Under the pieces are notes generated by a model. The model did not search any database, was not told where the DNA came from, and was given only the letters and a program-made list of their open reading frames with translations. A stretch of DNA of 21,127 bases from a virus, in the IMG/VR virus record IMGVR_UViG_3300008113_000459, positions 1-21,127 of that record; one strand, written 5' to 3'. Below, piece after piece: positions 7,370-13,807 of this stretch. Position 1 is the first letter of the stretch; each line of letters opens with the position of its first letter. Made by a program: the position numbers and the translations under genes.

Positions 7370-7757
7370 TCTCCTTCAATGCAATGGTGTCACTTCCTGC
7401 GACATAAACAGCAGGTTGAATTATATCCCCATCATCGGTAACAGGCAGCACTCCTTTTTCTTCGGACTTGTATGCCCATTTCGCCAAATCTTCAATGGTA
7501 TTCATCTTCATTTTAGCAGATGCCCATTCATCCAAGTGGTCAAACTTCCACCGCCCAGCACCTGCCCGGCATTGGATTTCAAAGCCCATGTGCTGAAATG
7601 TCTTGCCGTACATCTGTGCTTCGTTTATAGCTTGGGATTGTATCTGTTCTTTGGCTGCTTTGATTTGCTTTTCCAACCGGGTGAGTTGGCAGAACGCATC
7701 CAAAGCGGATGCGTTGCCTTCGTCAACATCAAACATCAATTTAACTACATCTGTCAT
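7353..7757 (-). CDS. Unknown phage protein (DUF7173-like candidate)
   Basis: A 134-aa protein with a helical first half (LMFDVDEGNASALDAFCQLT, then a charged helix KQIKAAKEQIQSQAINEAQMYG). A segment follows resembling a pattern I associate with the small phage family DUF7173 (GKTFQHMGFEIQCRAGAGRW). Its ATG overlaps the stop of the Rad52-like gene as ATGA, so the two are coupled. A role in recombination is possible by association only. The family label is tentative. Confidence 0.5.
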   Translation of the reverse strand: MTDVVKLMFDVDEGNASALDAFCQLTRLEKQIKAAKEQIQSQAINEAQMYGKTFQHMGFEIQCRAGAGRWKFDHLDEWASAKMKMNTIEDLAKWAYKSEEKGVLPVTDDGDIIQPAVYVAGSDTIALKEIGHAD

Positions 7758-8215
7758 GGCTTCAAAATTATTACCTCTTTGAAGTTACCGAGATTAACCC
7801 ACTCAACAAGTTTGGTCAGTTTGTCTTGGGCCCAGTCCGGGATATACTTGTCGTTGCATTCAATGAATACTTTTGGGTAATCATACAGGCAGCGGCCCAA
7901 TCCAAACTGAACGGCAGCCCTTTTCATTGCATCCGAGATACCACCCTTTTCAGGTTCGATGTTTGTCTTGGATGCACCATCTTCCCGGTAGACAAACTGA
8001 CCATCTACGTTCACAGTAAGGCGGCAAATAAAGCCATTGCCTATCTCCCTAAATTCCGATGTCCAATTTGTCGGCCCAAAAGCAGCGTCAAAGCGTTGCA
8101 TTACACAGCGATTGTTGATGTACGGCACGACAATCATTTTGCCCGTGCTGGTGACTGATTGCACACGCCATTCAATCTCGTTTGGCTGGATAGGTGCTGT
8201 TAGTGTTTCATTCAT
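7754..8215 (-). CDS. Rad52/Rad22-like single-strand annealing protein
   Basis: A 153-aa protein matching the core of the Rad52-type annealing domain: VPYINNRCVMQRFDAAFG at about 30-47, then WTSEFREIGNGFICRLTV, and the YREDGA with GGISDAMKRAAVQFGLGR signature at 91-108. Such phage proteins form rings and anneal complementary single strands in recombination-dependent replication and repair. At 153 residues it holds the core domain without a long C-terminal tail. It works logically with the SSB-like protein encoded upstream in the same block. No phage exonuclease partner is recognised here. Confidence 0.85.
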   Translation of the reverse strand: MNETLTAPIQPNEIEWRVQSVTSTGKMIVVPYINNRCVMQRFDAAFGPTNWTSEFREIGNGFICRLTVNVDGQFVYREDGASKTNIEPEKGGISDAMKRAAVQFGLGRCLYDYPKVFIECNDKYIPDWAQDKLTKLVEWVNLGNFKEVIILKP

Positions 8216-8240
8216 GTCCTTGGAATTTTAAAGTGTTAGT

Positions 8241-8480
8241 TTAGTTTTTGCCTTGTTTTTCTAAATTCTCCGTGTGAATTGTACCCAAAATTCGGATAAG
8301 CGTTGGCAGAATTTCAGCAGGAATGCTCACGCATTTGCGGCCATCTTTGCCGGGGTGAAACTCTTGAAAAACATAGACATTGTCGCTGTCATCTTCCCAA
8401 TCAATGCGGTAGGTGACATCATCGTGTTCGAATTTGGCAGAGTAGCTGCCTGTGTGTGTTACTTTTATTTTTGTTTCCAT
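8241..8480 (-). CDS. Unknown 79-aa protein with its own promoter
   Basis: Soluble beta-strand-rich N-terminus (KIKVTHTGSYSAKFEHDDVTY), a central charged region and a C-terminal helix (SIPAEILPTLIRILGTIHT). No family recognised. Its start codon is four bases downstream of a near-consensus Bacteroidota promoter box (TATATTTG at 8492-8485, TTTG at 8515-8512), so transcription probably starts at or next to the ATG. It is the first gene of the sub-operon that continues into the Rad52-like gene. Confidence 0.5.
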   Translation of the reverse strand: METKIKVTHTGSYSAKFEHDDVTYRIDWEDDSDNVYVFQEFHPGKDGRKCVSIPAEILPTLIRILGTIHTENLEKQGKN

Positions 8481-8484
8481 GATG

Positions 8485-8515
8485 CAAATATAGTATAAGT
8501 TTTTATATTTTCAAA
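8485..8515 (-). promoter_or_regulatory. Bacteroidota-type promoter for the 8480 gene
   Basis: On the minus strand, TTTG (8515-8512), a 19-base spacer and TATATTTG (8492-8485) match the Bacteroidota consensus TTTG-N19-TAnnTTTG exactly. Only CATC separates the TTTG from the ATG, so the transcript would be leaderless or nearly so. This is the best of a family of four. Confidence 0.7.
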
Positions 8516-8685
8516 CTTTCTGCAATTTTTTTTATTAAGTCATCCGATATCGGTTCAGCGTTAAATCCTTTCTTCCGATATTTTTTCAGGGTTTTTTCAA
8601 GTTCGTCATCAGGCACCGGCTCAAAGGACATCATCTGGTCTTTCCAATACACAACCGTTTTATATCCCCGGTCTTCCGTTGTCAT
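8503..8685 (-). CDS. Unknown 60-aa protein
   Basis: A small charged protein with an aromatic N-terminal strand (GYKTVVYWKDQMMSFEPV) and two predicted helices (DDELEKTLKKYRKKG and DDLIKKIAESLKI). Its ATG overlaps the stop of the upstream HTH-like gene as ATGA. The promoter of the next gene overlaps its last codons. No domain or function recognised. Confidence 0.45.
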   Translation of the reverse strand: MTTEDRGYKTVVYWKDQMMSFEPVPDDELEKTLKKYRKKGFNAEPISDDLIKKIAESLKI

Positions 8686-8867
8686 AGCAACGCAAAAGCC
8701 GTGTCAATTACTTGCTGTTCCTTTTTGCTTTTATACTTGCTTGGATTGTTCAGGGCCTTTATCACGGTGGCATAACTTGCCAGACCTTTACAGGCATCAA
8801 CAACCTGCATCTTCATGCCTTTACGGGCGTGTGCAATAAAGTGTTTGCGTTTATCTTCGTGTGTCAT
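8682..8867 (-). CDS. Small HTH-like DNA-binding protein candidate
   Basis: A 61-aa basic protein. The segment SYATVIKALNNPSKYKSKKE followed by QQVIDTA resembles the recognition-helix region of LacI/Cro-type helix-turn-helix domains (S-x-T-V-x-x-A-L-N-N-P). It could be a small phage regulator acting on early or late promoters. It is coupled by ATGA overlaps to genes on both sides (8864-8867 and 8682-8685). Short length means the HTH call is only suggestive. Confidence 0.45.
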   Translation of the reverse strand: MTHEDKRKHFIAHARKGMKMQVVDACKGLASYATVIKALNNPSKYKSKKEQQVIDTAFALL

Positions 8868-9148
8868 ATCTTGTGTTTATATTCAGGGTTGGTCGTTTCT
8901 TTTTTATTTGCGATTTTCAGCAGGATAAGGTAGCCGATAAGGTCATTCAAAGTGTCTTCATCAGGTGCTTCCATCCCGGTTGTTTTGATGCGGCTCAACT
9001 TGTCATCAATGCGGACAAGTAACTGCTCTGTGGTGGATGCCTTGCTGAAAACTCGCACCGGATCCAGTGCGGAGTTTCCATACTTGGCATTTTTTTCAAG
9101 CAGCATTGAGCAGATTTGGTCGCAGGTTTCAATGATTTTGTTCTGCAT
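8864..9148 (-). CDS. DUF1599 / Nmad1-like nucleotide-modification-associated protein
   Basis: A 94-aa all-helical protein with the motif LEKNAKYGNSALDP followed by TTEQLLVRIDDKLSRIK and DTLNDLIGYLILLK. This fits the DUF1599 family (nucleotide modification associated domain 1) and is distantly similar to MazG-type NTP pyrophosphatases. Such proteins are often found with base-modification systems, which is notable given the Mom-like gene at 10701-11342. I use ATG 9148, which forms a TGATG overlap with the SSB-like stop, rather than the TTG one codon upstream. Substrate unknown. Confidence 0.6.
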   Translation of the reverse strand: MQNKIIETCDQICSMLLEKNAKYGNSALDPVRVFSKASTTEQLLVRIDDKLSRIKTTGMEAPDEDTLNDLIGYLILLKIANKKETTNPEYKHKI

Positions 9149-9483
9149 CAAAATGGTAGGTCATTTTGTTCATTTTCCATTTGGGCAGCATAGTCATTTT
9201 TGAAGTTTTCCATGATGCCCCCCTTGTCAGCTTTGAAAAGATTTTCTTTGCTTACATTTTTGTTAGTTACATTATTGTAACTTTTCGCACCCCCAACATA
9301 GGTTGCAGGTTTCTTCGCTTCCCGTTCTTCTTTGGTTTGCGACAGGGCAATGTAGTGAGTCTCACCGAATTTTCCTTCGGCTTTGCGTTCAGCACATACG
9401 AGCTTGATGTACTTCTTTCCGTTCTTGGCGGTAGTGATTGCCTCACTGGGCAGGTCACTTAAACATATATCGAGTATTAACAT
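9148..9483 (-). CDS. SSB-like single-stranded DNA-binding protein
   Basis: A 111-aa protein whose first 55 residues read like an OB-fold core (LSDLPSEAITTAKNGKKYIK, then a strand region ending THYIALSQTKEERE). It is followed by a low-complexity linker and the terminal NDLPF, the acidic tip by which SSB proteins recruit partners. It is shorter and more diverged than bacterial SSB. It would protect single strands during replication and assist the Rad52-like protein. Its start is five bases after a Bacteroidota promoter box. Confidence 0.65.
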   Translation of the reverse strand: MLILDICLSDLPSEAITTAKNGKKYIKLVCAERKAEGKFGETHYIALSQTKEEREAKKPATYVGGAKSYNNVTNKNVSKENLFKADKGGIMENFKNDYAAQMENEQNDLPF

Positions 9484-9488
9484 AGGTG

Positions 9489-9519
9489 CAAATATAGTAA
9501 ATTAAACTTTAATTTCAAT
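9489..9519 (-). promoter_or_regulatory. Bacteroidota-type promoter for the SSB-like gene
   Basis: Minus strand: ATTG (9519-9516, three of four matches to TTTG), a 19-base spacer and TATATTTG (9496-9489), with CACCT between the box and the ATG. It has the same architecture as the promoters at 8485, 11347 and 13808. Confidence 0.6.
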
Positions 9520-10258
9520 CAATGTTGCAAAAACATTCAAAACTTTTGTCACCATCCCAAAGGCCGATTTGATTTTGAGAACGTGACCGCAATGCTTCAT
9601 AGCTAATTTCTTTTTTCCATTGGTGTCCGCTTTGCATTTCATTGCTAATCCACCAATCAAATAATTCGGGTTTTTCTTTGGCTATTATTGAGAGTTTTCC
9701 TTTGCCTTTCAAAAAGCAGCAATCACAATTCCCGTATGGTTCATTGACTTGCAAATCAAAATCTTGTTTTTTCCACCAATCCAAAACATCTTGCTTTGTA
9801 GTTTTCCATTTAACCAACGGCAATTCAACATCGTCTTGAACCTTTGACCATCTGCGTGGCTCATCGTATCGAATGCCGTTAAATGATGTGTAATCAGTTA
9901 TGCCAATACTTTGCAGATAGCGTTTGAGTGTGTTTATTTTTAGTTCAGTTGTGCAAAACCTAAACTGCATATTTGGAATGCCACTTGGTCTTTGTTCTAA
10001 AAGTTCTTGGAATGGCTGTCCATTGCGAGATGCAGTTGCATAATCCACAACCACAAATGTTGCAGGTTTACGATATTCAAGCCATACCAAATTTAACCCC
10101 CATCGGACATCACATTCATTTATGAAGTCAAGTGTCTGTGGCATTTCTTTTCCTGTGTTTTGAAACGTGACGATGTAATCCTGCAAACCTTCATCAATCA
10201 ACCGCTTTGCCATGTATGCAGAAGTGCGACCACCTGAAAAGTTTATGATATTTATCAT
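9515..10258 (-). CDS. PAPS reductase-like (PP-loop ATP pyrophosphatase) enzyme
   Basis: A 247-aa protein with the PP-loop SGGRTSAYMAKRL (8-20), typical of the adenylyl-sulfate reductase/ATP pyrophosphatase superfamily. It also has FNGIRYDEPRRW (126-137) and a cysteine set (C102, C178, C180, C181, plus CFC near the end) that could bind an Fe-S cluster. Proper PAPS reductases end in an ECGLH-type motif, which is absent. A PP-loop enzyme activating or transferring sulfur in nucleic-acid modification is an alternative (DndC belongs to this superfamily). It is coupled by ATGA to the DnaA-like gene, forming an operon with the Mom-like gene. Confidence 0.75.
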   Translation of the reverse strand: MINIINFSGGRTSAYMAKRLIDEGLQDYIVTFQNTGKEMPQTLDFINECDVRWGLNLVWLEYRKPATFVVVDYATASRNGQPFQELLEQRPSGIPNMQFRFCTTELKINTLKRYLQSIGITDYTSFNGIRYDEPRRWSKVQDDVELPLVKWKTTKQDVLDWWKKQDFDLQVNEPYGNCDCCFLKGKGKLSIIAKEKPELFDWWISNEMQSGHQWKKEISYEALRSRSQNQIGLWDGDKSFECFCNID

Positions 10259-10704
10259 GCTACAAAGTTTTGATAAGCATTTTTAACCGCTTCCACCTTC
10301 CGGGCAAATGATTTGTCAAAAGTCATCAGGTTGTCCACCGTTTCAACGCTGTGTATCATTGTGGAGTGGTCACGGCCACCGCATAATTGACCGATTTTCT
10401 TCAACGATAACGAGGTTTTATGCCGCAAAATCCAAATGAATATTTGCCGCAATTCCAACACCTCACGTTTACGGGCTTTCACCTTGATAAATTCGGGCTG
10501 ATAGTACGGAAATACCGACCTGATTGCAAGGTGTGTGGCCTTGATATGCTCATCATCCTTGTCAATGTCCTGTACTTTCAGCACGGTTTCCAATTCCCTG
10601 ATGCGGATTTGCTGGTGCCTGATTACTTCTTTCATGCGGTCAATTTCACTTTGACGAAATGTTGTCCTGCTGTTGCGCTGTGGTGCTTTGATTTTTATTC
10701 TCAT
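10255..10704 (-). CDS. Stand-alone DnaA domain IV-like DNA-binding protein
   Basis: A 149-aa protein. Residues about 75-130 match the DNA-binding domain IV of DnaA: RKREVLELRQIFIWILRH, SLSLKKIGQLCGG and the DnaA signature GGRDHSTMIHSVETV (109-123). The ATPase domain is absent; instead the N-terminus is a basic helix (residues 18-45) likely to form a coiled coil. It probably binds DnaA boxes to start phage replication or to interfere with host initiation. A perfect box, TTATCCACA, lies at 13867-13875. Coupled by ATGA to both neighbours. Confidence 0.8.
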   Translation of the reverse strand: MRIKIKAPQRNSRTTFRQSEIDRMKEVIRHQQIRIRELETVLKVQDIDKDDEHIKATHLAIRSVFPYYQPEFIKVKARKREVLELRQIFIWILRHKTSLSLKKIGQLCGGRDHSTMIHSVETVDNLMTFDKSFARKVEAVKNAYQNFVA

Positions 10705-11342
10705 AATAATTTGATTTGTGTTAATGGTTTGTAAGATGCATCATATCTTTTATTTTCCCCTTTTGGATATGGTTGTATTTCGTATTTTAATGCTTTTTTT
10801 AACTTTTGTTTTTGTGTTTTAGAGCCAATCAAATAAATGTATCTGTGCTTTTGTGGTCTTTCTCTAACTGCTAAACTTTGATAATCTACACCCTTTTTAT
10901 CAACTACTGATTTAGAATGTTTATTTGGATTGTCTATGTCAAATCTTTCTGTTCTTTTTGCACTTAATCCAGTATAAATCCAATTGGTTGCTTGATAAAT
11001 ATATCCGTGGTGATTTTGAGATGTATCTGCGTATGAAACTATTATCAAATCATTTGGCAATAATTTTAAGCAATTGCCTACAAAATAACTCAAAGTGTTT
11101 TTTGGTAGTCCTTCATTGACTACTAAACGATTTAATTCAAAAACTTTATGTGCATTTTCAACTCCACAAACACCTATACACAACGGCCTTGATGGTGGAG
11201 AGCCAAATGAACAAATACCCTCTAACTTATCGGAATACAATCCAAAACAAAAAGAAACAGATGGAATTCGTTTAGCATAATGCTTTTTTAAGAACCACTC
11301 TTTGCAGTCGTTATAATCTATTGGTTTAACTTGATAATTCAT
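10701..11342 (-). CDS. Mom-like DNA adenine modification enzyme
   Basis: A 213-aa protein resembling the phage Mu Mom family (a GNAT-fold enzyme that changes adenine to N6-carbamoylmethyl-adenine and blocks restriction). Motifs: HYAKRIPSVSFCFGLY (21-36), FGSPPS (46-51), ELNRLVV (69-75) and SYADTSQNHHGYIYQATNW (103-121) followed by IYTG. Modification of phage DNA would protect it from host restriction. The gene is AT-rich (60-base blocks at 10921 and 11041 have about 28 and 25 percent G+C, versus 45 percent at 12061 in dnaB), suggesting recent acquisition. It has its own promoter and leads a three-gene coupled operon. No separate Com-like activator is recognised. Confidence 0.75.
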   Translation of the reverse strand: MNYQVKPIDYNDCKEWFLKKHYAKRIPSVSFCFGLYSDKLEGICSFGSPPSRPLCIGVCGVENAHKVFELNRLVVNEGLPKNTLSYFVGNCLKLLPNDLIIVSYADTSQNHHGYIYQATNWIYTGLSAKRTERFDIDNPNKHSKSVVDKKGVDYQSLAVRERPQKHRYIYLIGSKTQKQKLKKALKYEIQPYPKGENKRYDASYKPLTQIKLL

Positions 11343-11346
11343 AGTG

Positions 11347-11377
11347 CAAATATAGTTATTTATATTTAATTAAAAAA
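11347..11377 (-). promoter_or_regulatory. Bacteroidota-type promoter for the Mom-like operon
   Basis: Minus strand: TTTT (11377-11374, in place of TTTG), a 19-base spacer and TATATTTG (11354-11347), then CACT and the ATG at 11342. It fills the short gap after dnaB, so the modification operon can be transcribed separately from the replication genes. Confidence 0.55.
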
Positions 11378-12605
11378 TGTATTCAACTGTTTTACCCATA
11401 AAATTGCATTGCAGCGTTCCTGTCATCCCGTTACGGCACTTGCTGATAATCAATTCAGCATCTTCGAGTTCGGGTGGATTGCCGCCATTCTTTTGGGCTT
11501 CGTAGTAATCAGGGCGGTAAGGGAATAAAACCGTGTCTGCATCCTGTTCTATTGCACCAGACTCCCGAAGGTTTGCCAATTTTGGGCGGCTGTTTCCTTC
11601 TTCTGTTCCCCTGTTGAGTTGCGACAATGGCATCACGGTGCATCCGCATTCTTTGGCAATCAGTTTGCATTGCCTACTGATGTTTGCTATTTCCTGCTCC
11701 CGATTTTTACCGCCTGTACTTTTAACCAACTGCATGTAGTCAATGATTACCAAAGTGGGTTTTACTTTCATGGTTTTAATTCGGGTTTTGATTTGTGCTA
11801 TGTCCAGCATTGTGCTATCTTCGATTTGAAATTTGTAATCAATAAGCAGTAATTCACGGGCGATGTTTTCCAACTCAAATTCATTCACATCAGCGTTGCG
11901 AACTTTCAGGTTGTCCACCCGGCCCAGCGATGAAAGTATGCGGTCTGCGAGTTGTTCTTTACTCATCTCCATGCTGAACATTATCACCCTGCCACCCAGC
12001 TTTGCATGAGCAATCCCGATGCTAACTGCGAATGCTGTCTTACCCATGCCCGGCCGACCTGCAACCACCACATTTTCACCGGGAACAAAACCACCAATGT
12101 ACTTATCCAATCTGGTGAACCCGGTTGGTAGTCCAATGGTTTTGATTTCGGACTTGCTTCGTTTCTCCAAGTTGTCAAAGCGGTCACCAAGTAGAGTGAT
12201 CAGGTCAACAGCTTGTCCGTTTTCGTTCAGTTGTATTTCATCAATAGTTTTTTGAACTTCCGACATGGACTGCATTATTTCACTTCCGTTTGTCAGGTCA
12301 TTGACAATTTTTGTCAAGTCAATAGTCAGGGTTTTACGGATAAATTCCTGATGCAGCATTGCAACCAATCGGGTAATGCTTTCGCCTGTGTAGTAGTTGT
12401 TTAACCCTGCGATGTCCATTGCCATGTCACGGTGCTTCATTACCACCGCCACGTTGTCAATATGTTCGTTGTTGAGGTACATTGCCTGAATGGTTAAACA
12501 TAGGGTGCGGTATTTTGGCACGGTGAACCATTCGCTGCGTACGGTTGCGGTTAAATCCAGCTGCTTACCTTGCAGCCACGTTCCGAGTATTTGTTGTTCA
12601 ATCAT
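11370..12605 (-). CDS. dnaB: Replicative DNA helicase, DnaB family
   Basis: A 411-aa hexameric helicase that unwinds DNA ahead of the phage fork. The N-terminal helical domain (about 1-110) is followed by a linker and the RecA-like motor: Walker A GRPGMGKT (183-190), SMEMSKEQL (211-219), Walker B LVIIDYMQL (285-293), SQLNRGTE and the C-terminal LRESGAIEQDAD with KCRNG. It is slightly shorter than bacterial DnaB (about 450-470), mainly in the N-terminal domain. Its ATG overlaps the stop of the DUF6291-like gene as ATGA; that protein is the likely initiator or loader partner. Confidence 0.93.
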   Translation of the reverse strand: MIEQQILGTWLQGKQLDLTATVRSEWFTVPKYRTLCLTIQAMYLNNEHIDNVAVVMKHRDMAMDIAGLNNYYTGESITRLVAMLHQEFIRKTLTIDLTKIVNDLTNGSEIMQSMSEVQKTIDEIQLNENGQAVDLITLLGDRFDNLEKRSKSEIKTIGLPTGFTRLDKYIGGFVPGENVVVAGRPGMGKTAFAVSIGIAHAKLGGRVIMFSMEMSKEQLADRILSSLGRVDNLKVRNADVNEFELENIARELLLIDYKFQIEDSTMLDIAQIKTRIKTMKVKPTLVIIDYMQLVKSTGGKNREQEIANISRQCKLIAKECGCTVMPLSQLNRGTEEGNSRPKLANLRESGAIEQDADTVLFPYRPDYYEAQKNGGNPPELEDAELIISKCRNGMTGTLQCNFMGKTVEYIF

Positions 12606-13210
12606 GTTAAAAAGTTTTCTTTGGGTGTACGGTAAACTTCTGCTGTGATTTTCTTTATGTCAGCAGATAGCCAATTTTTTGCGGTAAGGTATAGTGACCT
12701 TTTGTTTGCAATGCCTTTCCAGTTTTCTGCCCTGTCCAGAATGTCATCAATTTGGTCAATGGTATAGCCATCAGCAATTAGCTTGTCAACTTCTGCCCTT
12801 GTGATTTCCAAATGCAAAATTTTACGATATATATCTTTATTGTCATTATCATTTACATTTACATTATCAGTAACATTAACATTAACATTAACAGCTTTTT
12901 TTGCTTTCGTTTGCTTTTCCAAAAAACCATTTGCTTTTTTTGCTTCTGTTTGCTTTTTAGGTCTACCGCCTAATTTTCCACTTTCACTACGTTTCCCCCT
13001 GACTTCATCCCAATGACGTAAATCCCTTTTTAACTGCATCTTAATAGGTTCAAATGCAAGTTGCAATACAAGGTCATCAGTTACCGGATTTTCATCGTTA
13101 ACGTATGCGAGAATGTGTTTTATCAATCTACCTGCAATTTCATCAGGAAGCATTTTGAAAATTGACTGCTGGTCGCAGTACATTACGAATGACTTTTTAT
13201 CCTTTGCCAT
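12602..13210 (-). CDS. DUF6291-like phage replication protein (initiator/loader candidate)
   Basis: A 202-aa protein. Residues 1-80 match the DUF6291 pattern: KSFVMYCDQQSIFKMLPDE, RLIKHILAYVNDENPV, then FEPIKMQLKRDL. The middle (about 70-130) is a low-complexity linker with a duplicated Lys-rich unit (KQTEAKKAN and KQTKAKKAV) and an NVNVNV/NDNDN tract. The C-terminal 70 residues form a helical domain with KNWLSADI, common in phage helicase-loader proteins. Located just before dnaB and overlapping it. The repeats in the linker DNA may serve as an origin, as in lambda O. It overlaps the upstream gene by 14 bases. Confidence 0.65.
   Translation of the reverse strand: MAKDKKSFVMYCDQQSIFKMLPDEIAGRLIKHILAYVNDENPVTDDLVLQLAFEPIKMQLKRDLRHWDEVRGKRSESGKLGGRPKKQTEAKKANGFLEKQTKAKKAVNVNVNVTDNVNVNDNDNKDIYRKILHLEITRAEVDKLIADGYTIDQIDDILDRAENWKGIANKRSLYLTAKNWLSADIKKITAEVYRTPKENFLT
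12844..12957. repeat. Tandem hexamers and 25-base direct repeat inside the replication gene
   Basis: Positions 12844-12892 hold imperfect hexamers related to ATTAAC/ATTTAC/ATTATC, including a near-perfect run of ATTAAC. Beside it, two 25-base near-identical copies (12894-12918 and 12933-12957, two mismatches, each beginning GCTTTTTTTGCTT) are 39 bases apart, keeping the frame. Both lie in the linker part of the DUF6291-like gene. They are a candidate iteron-type origin, or simply slippage products in a disordered linker. Confidence 0.6.
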
Positions 13211-13409
13211 TTTGTTTAAGGGTTAATTTTTTACACTGGTTGTAATAGATAATTTGCAGGTCAAGTTTCATCCATAAGTACTCACATTGTAATAACGTAA
13301 GCACCTTGTTTTCTCTCCTGTAATTTTCATACTCTTTGCGCAGTTCAAGTTCTGCGATTTGTTCGTCACAATATGCGACTGGTAATGGTGTGGGTTTGTA
13401 AATATTCAT
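13197..13409 (-). CDS. Unknown 70-aa protein downstream of a structured leader
   Basis: The product (MNIYKPTPLPVAYCDEQIAE at its start) is helical and charged, with a Leu/Tyr-rich second half (LLQCEYLWMKLDLQIIYY), and has no recognised domain. I chose ATG 13409 because a strong hairpin ending in a U run lies directly upstream. An in-frame ATG at 13499 would add 30 residues (MTTKIINTHASKE...) encoded by that hairpin, and remains possible. The gene overlaps the DUF6291-like gene by 14 bases and heads the replication genes. Confidence 0.45.
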   Translation of the reverse strand: MNIYKPTPLPVAYCDEQIAELELRKEYENYRRENKVLTLLQCEYLWMKLDLQIIYYNQCKKLTLKQNGKG

Positions 13410-13481
13410 AAAAAAAACACCCACACTTTCAAGAGTTGACTCCGGCTGGAACAATGCCGTCTCTTTACTTGCGTGGGTGTT
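13410..13481 (-). promoter_or_regulatory. Terminator-like attenuator hairpin in the leader of the replication operon
   Basis: In the minus-strand RNA, AACACCCACGC (13481-13471) pairs with GUGUGGGUGUU (13426-13416): 11 pairs including one G-U. Inside, AAGAG (13465-13461) pairs with CUCUU (13435-13431), and CGGC (13459-13456) with GCCG (13446-13443). The stem is followed by a U run (13417-13410) ending at the ATG at 13409. This has all the parts of an intrinsic terminator placed before a gene, as in attenuation or antitermination control. Two further 7-base complementarities with upstream leader sequence would compete with it. Confidence 0.55.
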
Positions 13482-13545
13482 AATTATTTTCGTTGTCATT
13501 TGTTCCGTTTCTCGGCAGGGGAGTCAGTCCTGTTATTCCGATATG

Positions 13546-13577
13546 CAATTATAAAACAAAGATTTTAGATTTCCAAA
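13546..13577 (-). promoter_or_regulatory. Candidate promoter for the structured leader
   Basis: Minus strand: TTTG (13577-13574), 20-base spacer, TATAATTG (13553-13546), seven of eight matches to TAnnTTTG. Unlike the other promoters it stands about 130 bases upstream of the ATG at 13409, leaving room for the hairpin leader. Confidence 0.45.
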
Positions 13578-13584
13578 TTTATTT

Positions 13585-13803
13585 TTATTCGTTGCAGTAC
13601 TGCTGTCTTTCGTGATAATCAATGTCGCTCTGCTCGTCACGTTCCCATTCGATCGTCTGGGTGATATACCAAGCCCATCCCTTTTCCCATTCTTTGAACT
13701 CATCGGAGTTCAGTTGAAAAGGATTTTCGCCTTCGGTTTCGTAGTAATTAAACTGCTGACTGGCTATCCAGCCCATTTCAAAAGGTGTTTTAGTGTTTTC
13801 CAT
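13585..13803 (-). CDS. Unknown 72-aa protein, first gene of the minus-strand block
   Basis: An acidic, Trp-rich small protein (FEMGWIASQQFNYYETEGEN, then EWEKGWAWYITQTIEWERDE). No domain is recognised; the composition is that of many early phage proteins that bind and inhibit host factors, but this is a guess. Its ATG lies four bases after a TACATTTG promoter box, so its mRNA is probably leaderless. Being the first early gene at the divergent promoter region, it is likely transcribed immediately after infection. Confidence 0.5.
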   Translation of the reverse strand: MENTKTPFEMGWIASQQFNYYETEGENPFQLNSDEFKEWEKGWAWYITQTIEWERDEQSDIDYHERQQYCNE

Positions 13804-13807
13804 GCTG

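Noticed and set aside
7338-7880. 180-codon plus-strand ORF across the 134-aa and Rad52-like genes.
   Set aside because: It is antisense to two well-supported genes, rich in Cys and Phe, and matches no family.
12844-12892. CRISPR-like or telomere-like array from the hexamer repeats.
   Set aside because: Units are too short and irregular with no spacers, and they are read in frame inside a plausible gene.
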